Assembly (NCBI GenBank): GCA_963556255.1
Contig: OY744612.1
Location: 19,922,068 to 19,986,067 of the forward strand
Direction: 5' to 3'
Origin: Allolobophora icterica
Taxonomy: Eukaryota; Annelida; Clitellata; Crassiclitellata; Lumbricidae
DNA length: 64,000 nucleotides
Below are positions 49,276-61,023 of the stretch, piece by piece. How positions within the stretch are numbered: position 1 is the stretch's first letter; the number at the start of each line of letters is the position of its first letter. Position numbers and translations under genes: made by a program. The notes beneath the pieces are model-generated. The model was not told where the DNA came from and searched no databases. It saw only the letters and a program-made list of their open reading frames with translations.

Positions 49276-49424
49276 GCCCTGGCAGCAATAAGATATCGTA
49301 AAACACTGCATGGTAGACCTACTATTAATGTTAAGATACAGTGAGAATATGACAATATTGCAATGTGGCTCAATATATCCTACACATAGATTCATGTATG
49401 TGTGTATTTGTGTATGTATGCAAT

Positions 49425-49500
49425 CAATCAGTCAATCATTCATTAATTCATTTCAATCAGTCAATCAATCAGTCATTCAATCAATCAATCAATCAATCCA
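49425..49500 (+). repeat. (AATC)n imperfect repeat
   Basis: CAATCAATCAGT and CATTCATT units ending in CAATCAATCAATCAATCC. Confidence 0.88.
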
Positions 49501-49692
49501 TATGCGTTTATTCAATTCAAAAGTTGACAGGAACGCAACTTTGTACAATAGCCTTGAGTTAGTAGAAGGCGGAAAAGGGCAGGTTAATTCAGCGGTACGC
49601 ATGCATGCATGCATGTATTATATGTAAGCATGCGTGTCAACATATGGACCCTTTTGTAGGACACGCGAAACACAATATTGTCACGTTCTCAT

Positions 49693-49728
49693 CGTACCCG
49701 GTAGCTCAATACGACGAGCTACCGGGTA
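49693..49728. other. Perfect 14-bp inverted repeat (hairpin)
   Basis: GTACCCGGTAGCTC and GAGCTACCGGGTAC flank an 8-base loop. A third partial copy, AACCCGGTAGCTCAAT, follows at 49731. It could fold as a strong hairpin in RNA or DNA. No element boundary was recognised. Confidence 0.8.
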
Positions 49729-50662
49729 CAACCCGGTAGCTCAATATCATTGGGGTTTATTACATTTTGTGCAGAAGAGGCTATATATAGCAAGAAACCC
49801 GAATACGTCATCATGGCCTGATCTGGGTCAAAAGTGCTAGGATGTCAATTACAGGAGGAGCTGAAGCACGCCATATCTTGTTCTCAAGTATGGGCTCAAA
49901 TTCACTGGCCGGTAACACCAAGGGCGCGATACCTTTGGGAAATAGAAACCTCTCTTCATTGCATGGTGCCGACATTCTCCAGGATTGAAGATTATTTTCT
50001 TCATACATTTGGCTCCTGTGCTAGGTCAGCAGCGTACCTGGTGAGTTTGTCTTAAAGTGGCGCTATATTAATTTTCAATACAATCTGGTTTTAACGTCTT
50101 ACGGCTATCAAGACCCGAGTTTGGAAAACGAATCAGACTGCGATTAGGAATACGCCTTTGTGGTCTCACGTGTCATAACAAAGCTGATTAGATGATTAAC
50201 CCTCCTCTTTCATCATGGCTTGGCACTGGCAACACCCTAAAACGACAGCGATAGACTTAATTGGAGATTAAACGGCTATGGTGAAAAATAGGGTCGTTTT
50301 ACAGGTATTTTGTGACTGTAGGGTGTTGACGTCAATCTTACCTTAACTTAAGTTTGAAGGGTATAACATTATTGTTCAAACCCTATTTAAGTAAAAATGC
50401 CTATAGGGCACTAAATGTTTGTTTGATTACGTTCCAGAGATGATTATATGGCCGCCCACGAGACTGTAGCCACAAATCACACTCTAGTCTCTAGTAACAG
50501 CAGACACGACGAATTATGTATGATCTGAAAGCTTTTTCTTCGCCAATAAATAAAATTTAGGCCGAGTAACAATCTGCAAAGAACTGGGCCAGATTTTCGA
50601 TACGTTTCGTACATGCAAAAACTCAGAGATCACAGGGGCAAGTTGGGAAATAAAGTTCATCC

Positions 50663-50703
50663 CTCTATCCATTTATCTATCCATTTATCTATCTATCTAT
50701 CTA

Positions 50704-50778
<75 letters not shown>

Positions 50779-50816
50779 GCCTGTCTGTCTGTCTGTCTGC
50801 CTGTCTGCCTGTCTGC

Positions 50817-50880
<64 letters not shown>
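50663..50880 (+). repeat. (TATC)n-(TGTC)n-(TATC)n compound tract
   Basis: CTAT units at both edges surround a central CTGT block with a few CTGC interruptions. TACC/TACA repeats continue loosely to 51050. Confidence 0.95.
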
Positions 50881-51457
50881 TAATCAAATCAAATCAACAA
50901 AGTCTTTATCACAGTCTTTATCACTATCTATCTGTTTGTTTGCCTACCTATCTACCTACATACATACCTGCCTACCTGCCTACCAACCTCCTACCTACAT
51001 ACCTACCTACATATATAATATATATTATATATACAATTATATATACATATTTCTATTGATCCAGCCATATATTTATTCATCCATCCTCGCTCAGTCTGTT
51101 TCAGTCCACTCAGTCCACTTATATAGCGCATTTCACGGTATCTACTCAGAAGCGTGGCCATCCAGGCAGATCCACGAGAGTCGAATACCTGGCAAGAAAT
51201 CTATCCTACAAACGAAAAAGCCTAGGCACTCTAAATAGAACGGTTATCTCTGGCACTGCAGCCGATTGCTGTCTTACCTCAAAGCACCGATGAACGCTGA
51301 GAGACACAATTAATCCGAAACGCGAGTCAACTTTAACCCTGGAGACGGGAAACGATCAAACAAAAGCAGCCGCGGTCGACCTTCAAAACTTCAGAAGCAG
51401 TTAGCCCAACCACAACAGCTAACTATACTTCGCGATTTATTGCCAGTCTGGGACATT

Positions 51458-51461
<4 letters not shown>

Positions 51462-51526
<65 letters not shown>

Positions 51527-51534
51527 CGCGTGGG
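51462..51534 (+). repeat. (GT)n tract
   Basis: About 60 bp of pure GT followed by GCGTGCGCGTGGGTG. Confidence 0.95.
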
Positions 51535-51707
51535 TGTGAATTATTTGTGCATGCCGTAATGTGTGCCTGTATGCTTATACAAGTCATACTGCACTTCTGT
51601 ATGTGAACGAAGAGGTGTGTGAATAGGTGTATGGACGGGTGGATATACACGTATGATTAGGTGCATTTGCACGAGCGTATTAATTCATTCTTTCGTTAAT
51701 TCTGTCG

Positions 51708-51905
51708 ATCATCCATCCATCCATCCATCCATCCGTCCCATCTGTCCATTCATCCATCCATCCGTCCCATCTGTCCATTCATCTGTCCTTCAAGCAATCG
51801 ATTAATCCATCCATTATGCATCCACCCATCCACATATCCACGAATCCAATGCTAACGTCATCCATACATTCATGCATCAATTCATCCATCATTTGTTCTT
51901 TCATT
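51708..51905 (+). repeat. (CCAT)n-rich imperfect repeat
   Basis: CATCCATC and CCGTCCCATCTGTCCATTCA units recur (51722 and 51757), degenerating toward 51905. Confidence 0.85.
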
Positions 51906-52366
51906 CATTCAGTTAATATGGCTACACACAGGCGCCTCTGCCACTCAGCCTCGGTGAATAAAAAACAGTCTGCAGCCACTGATCGAAATCGTGCACCTGT
52001 AGATATCTGCTTCCGTGTATGTGTGTCTCCTTCGCCAAGTCTTTTGTTGTTCAGCGCTTTGGAGAGCTTCGAAACAATGCCCTATAATTACGATCGGATG
52101 CATACCTTTGTTGCCTTGATCCGTGTACGTGTGCCGAGAATGTTGGGACGACAGCGCAGTACTAACAGGATCCAATTAACACCGATACCCTTGTCAGGTT
52201 ATCGCGAGAACTGTTATTTATGACCAGAATCCATCTGGGCCCGATGATGATGATGATGATGATGATGATGACGACCACGTGGGTCACCGAGGCTTGTCCT
52301 CGAAATGGAGAAACGACTTAGGTGGCGGCGAATAACGCGCCACACTTTTTCTCTTTCCAAGGTCTG

Positions 52367-52747
52367 ACCGTCTGTCTGTATCTCTGTGTGTATCTATCTC
52401 TGTCTGTCGCTGTCTGTGTCTCTGTTGCTGTCTCAGTCTGGGCCTGTCTATCTGTCTATGTCTGTTTCTGTCTCTGTCTCTCTGTCTCCATCTCTGTCTG
52501 TCTATGTCTCTGTCCGTCTGTGTCTGTCTGTCTCTGTATGTATCTATCTCTGTCTGTCGCTGTCTCTGTCTCTGTCGCTGTCTCTGTCTGTCTATCTATC
52601 TGTCTCTGTCTCTCTGTCTCTATCTCTGTCTGTCTGTGTCTCTGTCTGTATGTTTGTATGTCTTGTCCGTCCGTGCGCCTGTTTGTCCGTCCGTCCGTCC
52701 GTCATTTTGTCTGTCTGTCTATCTGTCTGTCTGTCTGTCTGTCTGTA

Positions 52748-52842
<95 letters not shown>
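52367..52842 (+). repeat. CTGT-based simple sequence region
   Basis: Imperfect TCTGTCTC / CTGT repeats (52367-52705) lead into an almost pure CTGT tract (52706-52842). A further CTGT run lies at 52952-52980. Ser/Val/Cys/Leu-rich frames here are shadows. Confidence 0.95.
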
Positions 52843-52945
52843 GGTATAGTGTGGAACTCTCGAAGGTTATGGTAACACATCATAAAACAACAGTATACGG
52901 TCGGTCCATTGCACAATCGAATTCTTTTGTTTCTTCGTTTGTCCC

Positions 52946-52984
<39 letters not shown>

Positions 52985-53283
52985 ATCCATTCTCTCACAG
53001 TCTGCCTGTCTCGACTCAAGTTCTGTTTTTAACGAAGAGTTAAATTTTGCGCTGTTCGCCACATCATTACCTGTTGCGCTTATAATATGCACAATATTGC
53101 ACATCACAGGTCAACCCTAGCAGAGACAGACGGGAAGATCAAGGCAAGGAGACATGCAGAGAGAAGGAGACACACTCGGAGACAGACTGACTCAGCTGCC
53201 ATGGTGACGTCTAATTAAGTCGGATCTGCGTTTGTGCTAAGACTCTGCGGGAGCTGTTGCATGCGAAACTAACGAGGCCATGG

Positions 53284-53527
53284 AAAGCGAGGCAACGCAG
53301 AGCAACTCAGAGCAACGCAGTGCAACTCAGAGCAACGCAGAGCAACGCGGAGCAACTCAGAGCAACGCAGAGCAACGCGGAGCAACTCAGAGCAACGCAG
53401 AGCAACGCGGAGCAACTCAGAGCAACGCGGAGCAACTCAGAGCAACGCAGAGCAACGCGGAGCAACTCAGAGCAACGCAGAGCAACGCGGAGCAACTCAG
53501 AGCAACGCATAGCAACGCGGACAACGC
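53284..53527 (+). repeat. 10-bp repeat with 30-bp higher-order structure
   Basis: The basic unit is AGCAACGCAG. Variants alternate as AGCAACGCGG, AGCAACTCAG, AGCAACGCAG, giving a 30-bp higher-order unit in most of the array. The frames are open in several phases as a consequence. Confidence 0.95.
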
Positions 53528-53789
53528 AAGGAAATGACAAGGAAAGGCAACGGAAATCAATTCTTCGTGGTACTTGGAACAGTTGTTTCGATTACTGAAA
53601 TTGTGAATCAATAGTTTCCATTATTTAACGACATCCTATAGGGGTCTGCCCCAATTGTTGGCGTCGACCTTTTAGACCTTTTCAATTAAACGCCGTCTAA
53701 TCCTCACAATGTGAAGCATCATGTATATTGCCGTAATTACATAACATTCGTTACATTACGGTGGGAGGCAGATGACTTAAATATAAGGC

Positions 53790-54306
53790 AAGGCAAAACA
53801 AGGTAAGGAAAATAATAATAGAGAAGGTAAGGAAAATAATAATAGACAATGTACGGAAAATAATGATAGACAAGGTAAGGAAAATAATGATAGACAAGGT
53901 AAGTAATATAATAATAGACAAGGTATCGAAAATAATAATTGAAAAGGTAAGGAAAATAATAATAGACGATGTAAGGAAAATAATGATAGACAAGGTAAGG
54001 AAAATAATGATAGACAAGGTAAGGAAATAATAATAGACAAGGTAAGGAAAATAATAATAGACGATGTAAGGAAAATAATAATAGACAAGTTAAGGAAAAT
54101 AATAATAGACAAGGTAAGGAAAATAATAATAGATGATGTAAGGAAAATAATAACAGATAAGTTAAGGAAAATAATAATAGACAAGGTAAGGAAAATAAAA
54201 ATAGACAAGGTAAGGAAAATAATAATAGACGATGTAAGGAAAATAAAAATAGACAAGTTAAGGAAAATAATAATAGACAAGGTAAGGAAAATAATAATAG
54301 ACAAGG
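53790..54306 (+). repeat. 24-bp minisatellite, about 22 copies
   Basis: The unit is AGACAAGGTAAGGAAAATAA plus TAAT. Variants carry GACGATGTAAGG and GACAAGTTAAGG. A three-unit order (AAGGTAAGG, CGATGTAAGG, AAGTTAAGG) is repeated in the right half. Long hydrophobic minus-strand frames arise from the 8-codon period. Confidence 0.95.
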
Positions 54307-54609
54307 TATACGGCAAAGCACTATAGAAGGCATGGCGAAACAAGGTAAGACAAGGCACTATAGAAGGCAATTTAAGATAAAGCAAGGCAAGTCATTATAT
54401 AAGGCAAGGTATAACATGGTACGGCAACGGAGGTAAGGCAAGGCAAGGAAATGAAAAGCAAGAGTAGGCAAGGAAACTTAGGGAGGCGGCCGGAGGGCAA
54501 GGTATGCCGAGGCAAGAAAAGGCAAGAGAATGCAGGACAAGATATGGCAAGTCTAATGACTTCTATAGCGCCAATATCATGAGGCCCAAGATATCACTCA
54601 ATGAAAACA

Positions 54610-54760
54610 TAGTACACTGGAGGATCAAAATCATGTCTATTGGAGGATCAAATATACTGATCCAATGGAGGATCAAAAATCGCATCCATTGGAGGATCAC
54701 ACATACCGAAACACTGGAGGATCAAAAAAGACTGATTCATTGGATGATCAGACAATTGTA
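54610..54760 (+). repeat. Short ~30-bp tandem repeat (CATTGGAGGATCA)
   Basis: CATTGGAGGATCAAAA-type units recur near 54615, 54638, 54664, 54693, 54716 and 54742, spaced 23-29 bp, with a further diverged copy near 54838 (CAGTGAAGGATCAAAATCAA). It is followed by a short (TTGTAA)n run. Confidence 0.8.
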
Positions 54761-54873
54761 ATTGTAATTGTAATTGTAACCGAAAACTTATATAGCGCCA
54801 CTCAAGTCAGCGGCGCTTTCACGGATCCAGTGTTCCAGTGAAGGATCAAAATCAAAATTCATTGGAAGATCGA

Positions 54874-55036
54874 CAGTCTTGTTGTCCTCGAGACCAAGGT
54901 CTTGGTCTCGAGTGCACTAGGGTTCGTTTTTAAAAGTCTTGGTCTTGGTCTTGAGACCAAAAGTCTTGGTCTTGGTTTTGATAATTGAGGCCTTTTTATG
55001 AGCTCGCTCCCCCTGGTGATAAAACCTGGCTACGCC
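54874..55036. mobile_element. Truncated GTCTTG-type hAT left end joined to another decayed hAT end
   Basis: CAGTCTTGTTGTCCTCGAGA at 54874 and the GTCTTGGTCTTG arm to about 54978 copy the left end of the 29351-30239 element. From about 54990 the sequence changes, and CTGGCTACGCCACAA near 55026-55040 looks like the inverted TGGCGTAGCCAG terminus of a different hAT. No target duplication was found. Confidence 0.5.
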
Positions 55037-55209
55037 ACAACCGTTATGATATAGAAAATTAGGGTAATGATGAATAGGAATAATAGGCCTATATGTTTGT
55101 ACACAGCTAAAAAGGCACACTGATTTGTTTGTTAATTAATTAATTAATTTACTACACTCCAGTCACATAGCCTATAGGCAATAAAATATGTATCTCTGTG
55201 TATTGTTGT

Positions 55210-55410
55210 AGCGCCTTCATGGGGAAATTATGGGACATTTCATACGAGCTCCGACTAATATGATAACAACAACAACAAAAGCAGCAGCAGCAACAACAAC
55301 AACAACAACAACAACAACTACTACTACTACAACAGTAAGTCGATTTATATAGCGTCGTAGCGTCATAGGGTAATCCTCTATTTTAGCCACTTTAAAATAG
55401 TATCTCACCT
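55210..55410 (-). repeat. SINE tail with (TTG)n end, minus strand
   Basis: On the minus strand CGCTATATAAATCGACTTAC is followed by TGTTGTAGTAGTAG and a long (TTG)n run. The junction suggests the triplet run is the retroposon's 3' tail. Confidence 0.5.
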
Positions 55411-56146
55411 GCTTGTCGCATACAGGTGTATGCCGACACTCACCTCCGTGTTAAAATGTTCAAACAATTCATCACATGACGCATCACAACGACGTCTTAT
55501 TAGAAGCATTATTCCATACGGAAGACAGGATATTGCCTTGAAGAGACTTCTATAGAAACAACATGCCTTGGACATATTTCTATATTTGGAAGCTGCACTA
55601 TTGCCTGTCGCCAAGGAAATGGATTGAAAAACTGTTCGAAATAGGAAAACAGCAGACAACGTATTGGCTAGAACGATCTTAGACTATGTTTTATGTCCAA
55701 ACCATATAATGACGCGTACCACCAGACACCATATTACAGCAATAGGCGTCTCATTACAGTTGGTCACAGTATACCAGACATTTGATGTCTGAGCGTTTCC
55801 TATAGTAGCCACTTTACAGCGTTTCTTGTTTCTATACCTACTTTTAAGATAGTGCACGTAGGCCATATTGCATATACATTGCACATAATTTATATACATT
55901 GTATATACAAATGTATATATATAATATGCCTGATACTCGAGCTATGTATTATATATGTAATTATAGCCTATTGTTATACATCATACGCCCCGTACTTTCT
56001 GCAATTAATTCTGTTTTGTTTCAGTTGAAGGCCGACGCCTTATATTATACATGGTGGGCACTGGGTAGAGGCGTTTTATATATAAGTTTTGAAATACAAT
56101 ACAAAATACAATACGCCTATTTTTTTATTTATACTGTATGTAAATG
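55411..56146. other. No gene recognised
   Basis: Unassigned. GAGGCGTTTTATATATAAGT at 56069 resembles the SINE tail motif. Confidence 0.5.
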
Positions 56147-56315
56147 CAGGGGTGTAACTTTGGTAAAAAAAGTGGGGGTACCAATAATATTATTTCTTAC
56201 ATACACGAAGCAAGGCGGAGACTGCGATCTCTAGGAAGGCACAATAAAAATAATATTGATTGGCATTGTTCAAAGTGGATGGTACGGTACCCCCAGTCCA
56301 CAAATTACGCCTATG
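56147..56315. mobile_element. hAT-like MITE, family 'GGCGTAA' copy 3 (169 bp)
   Basis: The left end is CAGGGGTGTAACTTTGGT and the right end, inverted, CATAGGCGTAATTTGTGG. Flanks TGTAAATG (56139-56146) and TGTATATG (56316-56323) match at 7 of 8. Compared with copy 2 it lacks one of the GTGGGGGTAC segments near the right end and keeps the ACACGAAGCAAGGCGGAGAC segment. Confidence 0.88.
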
Positions 56316-56330
56316 TGTATATGTATCTCT

Positions 56331-56496
<166 letters not shown>

Positions 56497-56942
56497 TTCG
56501 TTCGTATGTTTGTGTGTGTGGGTGTGCATGCGCGCAATATAAGAACCCCTTAAAATGGTCGTGACCAATGCCGTCTTAAAAACAGGTGAGTCTCAACACA
56601 ACAATTCCTGTTTGTACTTTTCTCTTGTCTCTTTGTCTCCATGTTCGTCTGCTCGTACCTTTGTGTCCGCTTGGCTCTCTGCCTTCCTGGGATCAGTCTG
56701 CGTTGGCTTCCAGTTTTAGATTTCTTCATTTGCTCGTGCTATTAGAATGTAATTGTATTAAATTGACTTAAATTAGCTAATTATTGCCCGCATCAGTCGT
56801 CTTCGTTTGCCAATCTTCTTCTGCTTGACATGGATGTACATGTATTGTATACGTTTCCTTTTGCTGTCTTCTTTCGTCTTTGTATATCTGTATGTATCTC
56901 TGTCGCCATGTTTGTATTTGTCTCCGTCTGTCCGTGTCTCCA

Positions 56943-57001
<59 letters not shown>

Positions 57002-57002
57002 T

Positions 57003-57041
<39 letters not shown>

Positions 57042-57042
57042 G
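56943..57042 (+). repeat. (CTGT)n tract, 100 bp
   Basis: One TTCTGTC interruption lies at 57001. The sequence after the tract (TTCGTATGTAATTTTTACAT) also follows the CTGT tract at 63352-63486, so tract and flank may be part of a dispersed repeat. Confidence 0.95.
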
Positions 57043-57546
57043 CATATGTTCGTATGTAATTTTTACATGTTTTTTCGTCTGTTTGTCTATCTGCCTGCCT
57101 GTGTAAGCGTGTCTGTCTTCTTGTCTGTCTGCTGTCTCTCTCAATTCGCATATAATACCTGTGTCTCTCTCTGTCCTCGCTTAATAATGCGTCAGTCGTT
57201 CTGGAGCAGGTGTCTCTGTTTCCGTCTCTGTGCTCTAGAAAAAACCGATTTACTGACGATCGTGAACAGTTGTCAATGTGTCTTTGTCCCTCAGACTCTT
57301 CGAAGCTACCTCTGCCAACTGTAGAAACCAGACAATTCAAAGGCGCTCAGTCAAAACTAGGTCAATAGACAGATGTAGGTCAGGTTGGGTTTAAATTGGT
57401 TTTTCCGTTCCCAGTGTATATGAATATGTATCTATGGATAGGTATTATTAGGCCTACTATTATTTTTAATAATTTATCATTCAGGGATGGCTAGTTTTCT
57501 TCGATGTCGTGCTCAGTGGCAGAAGTGGTGTGAAAAGAGACTGAGT

Positions 57547-58014
<468 letters not shown>

Positions 58015-58071
58015 ACCAACAAACTCATATGCAGACGAATTGTTAAATGTAGCCTATCTAGGGATTCTAGG
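58015..58071 (-). other. Short 3' UTR of the RLE-type LINE
   Basis: Only about 57 bases separate the stop codon of the RT ORF from a long triplet tract that reads (AAT)n on the minus strand. A short unique 3' UTR followed by a simple-repeat tail is common in LINEs that do not end in poly(A). The 3' boundary is inferred from the abrupt change to repeat. Confidence 0.45.
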
Positions 58072-61023
58072 CTATAGACCGACATTCAGTCCTGGCTGCA
58101 CGGTCTCCTTGTTGTTCGAGTCCGACGTGCCTAGAACAGATAGAGAGTTTCCAGTTTGCAGGGCAATTGATAGACGCTGCAGCAGATGGCTGGTCTCACG
58201 CTGATCTCCTGTAGCTGCTTTTATCTTGGAACCAAGTTCTTGGATAAATTCCAGTGACTGGGCGTGCCAGCTTCCTGAGGTTTCGACTGCAACAGGTATG
58301 AAATGGTGCGATTGCGAGATGACAGCATATTTGTTTTCCTTATTGTGGGCTGCTTTTTCCGCTGCGGCACCTGCGTTTTGCGATGTTACATGCTGATACG
58401 ATGCTGCGAATGTGTCTGGCACCGTGACATCCCACGCTAAGCATCGACCTCTGGCCCAAGGAATTATGGTGACTCCATCAGGCCTTTTGCCGTCAGCTCT
58501 GGAGAGGCCATTGGGCTCTTTGATGGCCGGTATTTTGGCTCTGATGAAGGCCCGCCAAATCACGTCGTTGATCATGGCATGTCGTTGTTGCCTTCCAGTT
58601 CCCTTGATGCAAGAGAATCCGTGATGGCCATTGGATTCTACTATCGCCCCACATTTACATGTGTGTTTTTCACATAACGCAGTGCCCAGCCGGATGCCGG
58701 CTGCTATTCTCAGAACTTCTCCTGGCATCCGTAATCCTGCGATTGTTATGGGTAGTGCTTGAAGCCAGTCTCCTGAGTGTGGTGATTGCGCAGCTAACAG
58801 TCTGGCTTTAGCAGTAGAATCAGTGGCTCTTTCTGAAAGGCCTTCAAGTGCACGCGATATCAGTGCGCTGTCCCATTCTCTTTGTACATGAGCCTTCTGT
58901 TCGATGGGAGTAGGCGCGTTCGATCTCAAAGACCACGATCTAGAAGCCTCCTCTACCAATGGATCTGCGACCGTTACGGCGACATCGTGCAGCAGTTGGT
59001 CTTGAAGGCTTCGCGTGCCAGCGGCTGATGCCAAAAAGGCGGAAGTTGCCAGCATATCGGCACTACGAATCCCAAGACCACCGTTTCTCACAGGCAAAGA
59101 CGCCTGGATCCATTGATCGTCGCTCATGTGAATGTTAAGAAGGCTACAGAGTCCCGTTCTCAAGACTTCGTCGAAGTCGCATAGAAGTCCTTTGTTTAGG
59201 AAGCAGGCTGAGGTTCTTAATATGTATAGCAGCTTCGGTATGCTTAAGCTGCACCTTAACAGGGTGAATGAGTCGTGTGGGTGTAACATCTCAAGTCTTG
59301 TGATGACTTTCTCCAGATCTTCAATCTTTTTCTGAATGGATGTATCGACAGCTCTGCCTGGAAGTAGCGGTGCTCCAAGCAATGTCAAATCTTCAACGGC
59401 CACAGTTTCAAACTCGGCTAAGGCCTGACTATTGTTTGTTTCATCATAACTTATAAAAGATGCTTCGCATTTTGCTCGATTCAGCTGTAGACCATACATT
59501 GGCGCGAGTTTCTCTATCAAGCTGATGTCGGACTCGACTTTATCAATCGGTCCAGCAAGTGTGAGATCGTCCATATAGCCAATATTTAGTGGGGTTGTCA
59601 GACTCTCGAGAAGTGGATGTATCGTCAGGCAGAACTCCAGTGGTCCTAAGGGATCGCCTTGTTGAGTCCCTTCCTCTGACAGAATAGTATGCTGTTTGGT
59701 CTGTAGCTGGGGAGCGTAGGCATAGTTGTCAAAGACGTATCTGTATATTTCTGGAGCTTTTGCTGCTATCGCCTCTAACATTGAATCTCTTCTCAGAGCA
59801 TTGAAGGCATTGGAGAAGTCCAGTTTCACTAAAATATGGTTGTCGGGCATAGACTGCAGGTATCGTCTGGTTGCGTGGACAGCAGCCTCGGCCCCTCCTG
59901 AAACTCCCACGCCGATTTGGAGCGGTGACAGACTTCGCGATAGGTATGGAGTGACAACCTGGCAGATACACTTGGCAGTCAGACGCCGCCACGTGTATCC
60001 TACTGTGATCGGTCTAATTCCGCCATCCTTTTTCCCAAGTGTTATGAGTCTACCGCCGTATAAAATCTCTGCAATGTGTTTCGGTAGCCCGCCTCTCAAT
60101 AGTAGATTGACTAGATCGGTAGTAGTCTCCACGAAATCAGTGTCTGTTGCATTGGACAGAAGGTCCTTTAGATGTTGTGGTGTGAAGCCATCTGGTCCTC
60201 CGCTAGATGCCGCTGGAAAGGAAGCTATAGCATTGCAAACCATCTTTCCAGAAACCTGTATCGGGTCAAACTTGTCTTCCTGAGGGCATGGCAGTGTCCT
60301 CCGGTCATTGTAAGCCTTCGGGTGTTTCTTCTGCAGTTCTTCCATCACTCTAGGTGAATCTTCTACAGGAACATCATCAGAGCATAGCAAACGAAGGGCC
60401 CCTTTTATGTCGCCGTCTTCGAGTCTGCTAGACACTGCCTGGGCAAGATATTTGCTCCCATCGTAGATCTTGTCGTTCCTCCTGGTTCGTGTGTCAGATG
60501 GCGTGATTTCTTTAGCTACATCAGAGAAGACCATTCCACTATGCCAGGCTTCGATGCGCTGTAGAATTATCTTGCCCAGGTTCCGCTTTTTGCCTCCCCT
60601 CTTGGGCTTTGATAGAATTATTGATGGAAATTGGAGTAGATCTTGCCATTTTAAGGGGTTATGTGGTTCTTGTATAACGGCCCTTAGGATCTTGGTAAGT
60701 AAGTTCCTACATGCTGTTCTTGTTGCAAGTGGAATGTGTTTCATCAATGGTCTTCTAACCTTTGGATGGGTTAAAATGTCTCGTAACGGCTCACTGCTTA
60801 TTAGGTTTTCGTCGCTATCATTATCGTACGGACTATCGTCAGAATGCGCTGTGTGTGAAGAGCGGGTCCCTGTTTGCATACCACTAATAGGCGCCTGGTC
60901 TGATCCGGGACATGGGTTCCGACGGGGTCCATGGGAGTGTAGTGTGCCTTTAGTACGGTGTAGTTTAAATTCGTTAAAACAAACTGGGCATATGCCAACG
61001 TCTTTCGGTGACCGTTGGCTCAT
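58072..61023 (-). CDS. Intact non-LTR retrotransposon ORF: zinc finger, reverse transcriptase, CCHC knuckle, restriction-like endonuclease
   Basis: This uninterrupted 983-codon frame is the only convincing full gene here. Residues 12-38 hold a C-x2-C...H-x6-C finger (C12, C15, H31, C38), probably for nucleic-acid binding. Residues ~250-560 are a reverse transcriptase: GGIRPIT (334-340), VKLDFSNAF with the first catalytic Asp at 402, TQQGDPLGP (453-461), GYMDDL with Asp485/486, and LNRAKCE (514-520). Residues 789-805 form a C-x1-C-x8-H-x4-C knuckle. KRPDG (846-850) and AWDVTV (863-868) fit the PD...D-x-x core of the restriction-like endonuclease (RLE) of R2-type LINEs, with following lysines at 890, 895 and 898. 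The order finger-RT-knuckle-RLE matches R2/NeSL/Utopia-grade elements, which nick target DNA and prime reverse transcription there. There is no APE-type endonuclease. The start is the first ATG before the finger. No stop or frameshift is seen, so it may be recently active. The clade is uncertain. Confidence 0.88.
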   Translation of the reverse strand: MSQRSPKDVGICPVCFNEFKLHRTKGTLHSHGPRRNPCPGSDQAPISGMQTGTRSSHTAHSDDSPYDNDSDENLISSEPLRDILTHPKVRRPLMKHIPLATRTACRNLLTKILRAVIQEPHNPLKWQDLLQFPSIILSKPKRGGKKRNLGKIILQRIEAWHSGMVFSDVAKEITPSDTRTRRNDKIYDGSKYLAQAVSSRLEDGDIKGALRLLCSDDVPVEDSPRVMEELQKKHPKAYNDRRTLPCPQEDKFDPIQVSGKMVCNAIASFPAASSGGPDGFTPQHLKDLLSNATDTDFVETTTDLVNLLLRGGLPKHIAEILYGGRLITLGKKDGGIRPITVGYTWRRLTAKCICQVVTPYLSRSLSPLQIGVGVSGGAEAAVHATRRYLQSMPDNHILVKLDFSNAFNALRRDSMLEAIAAKAPEIYRYVFDNYAYAPQLQTKQHTILSEEGTQQGDPLGPLEFCLTIHPLLESLTTPLNIGYMDDLTLAGPIDKVESDISLIEKLAPMYGLQLNRAKCEASFISYDETNNSQALAEFETVAVEDLTLLGAPLLPGRAVDTSIQKKIEDLEKVITRLEMLHPHDSFTLLRCSLSIPKLLYILRTSACFLNKGLLCDFDEVLRTGLCSLLNIHMSDDQWIQASLPVRNGGLGIRSADMLATSAFLASAAGTRSLQDQLLHDVAVTVADPLVEEASRSWSLRSNAPTPIEQKAHVQREWDSALISRALEGLSERATDSTAKARLLAAQSPHSGDWLQALPITIAGLRMPGEVLRIAAGIRLGTALCEKHTCKCGAIVESNGHHGFSCIKGTGRQQRHAMINDVIWRAFIRAKIPAIKEPNGLSRADGKRPDGVTIIPWARGRCLAWDVTVPDTFAASYQHVTSQNAGAAAEKAAHNKENKYAVISQSHHFIPVAVETSGSWHAQSLEFIQELGSKIKAATGDQRETSHLLQRLSIALQTGNSLSVLGTSDSNNKETVQPGLNVGL

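Larger units (their letters stand above)
48616..50662. other. No gene recognised
   Basis: Apart from a repeat copy at 49226, an AATC tract, the hairpin at 49693 and a SINE-like tail GTGGCGCTATATTAATTTTC at 50056, nothing is recognised. Confidence 0.5.

Noticed and set aside
48992..49306. 104-codon minus-strand frame as an exon
   Set aside because: No recognisable domain; it overlaps a dispersed repeat copy at 49226-49275.
59726..60283. 185-codon and other plus-strand frames opposite the retrotransposon ORF
   Set aside because: Antisense shadows of the RT coding sequence; the minus frame carries all the conserved motifs.
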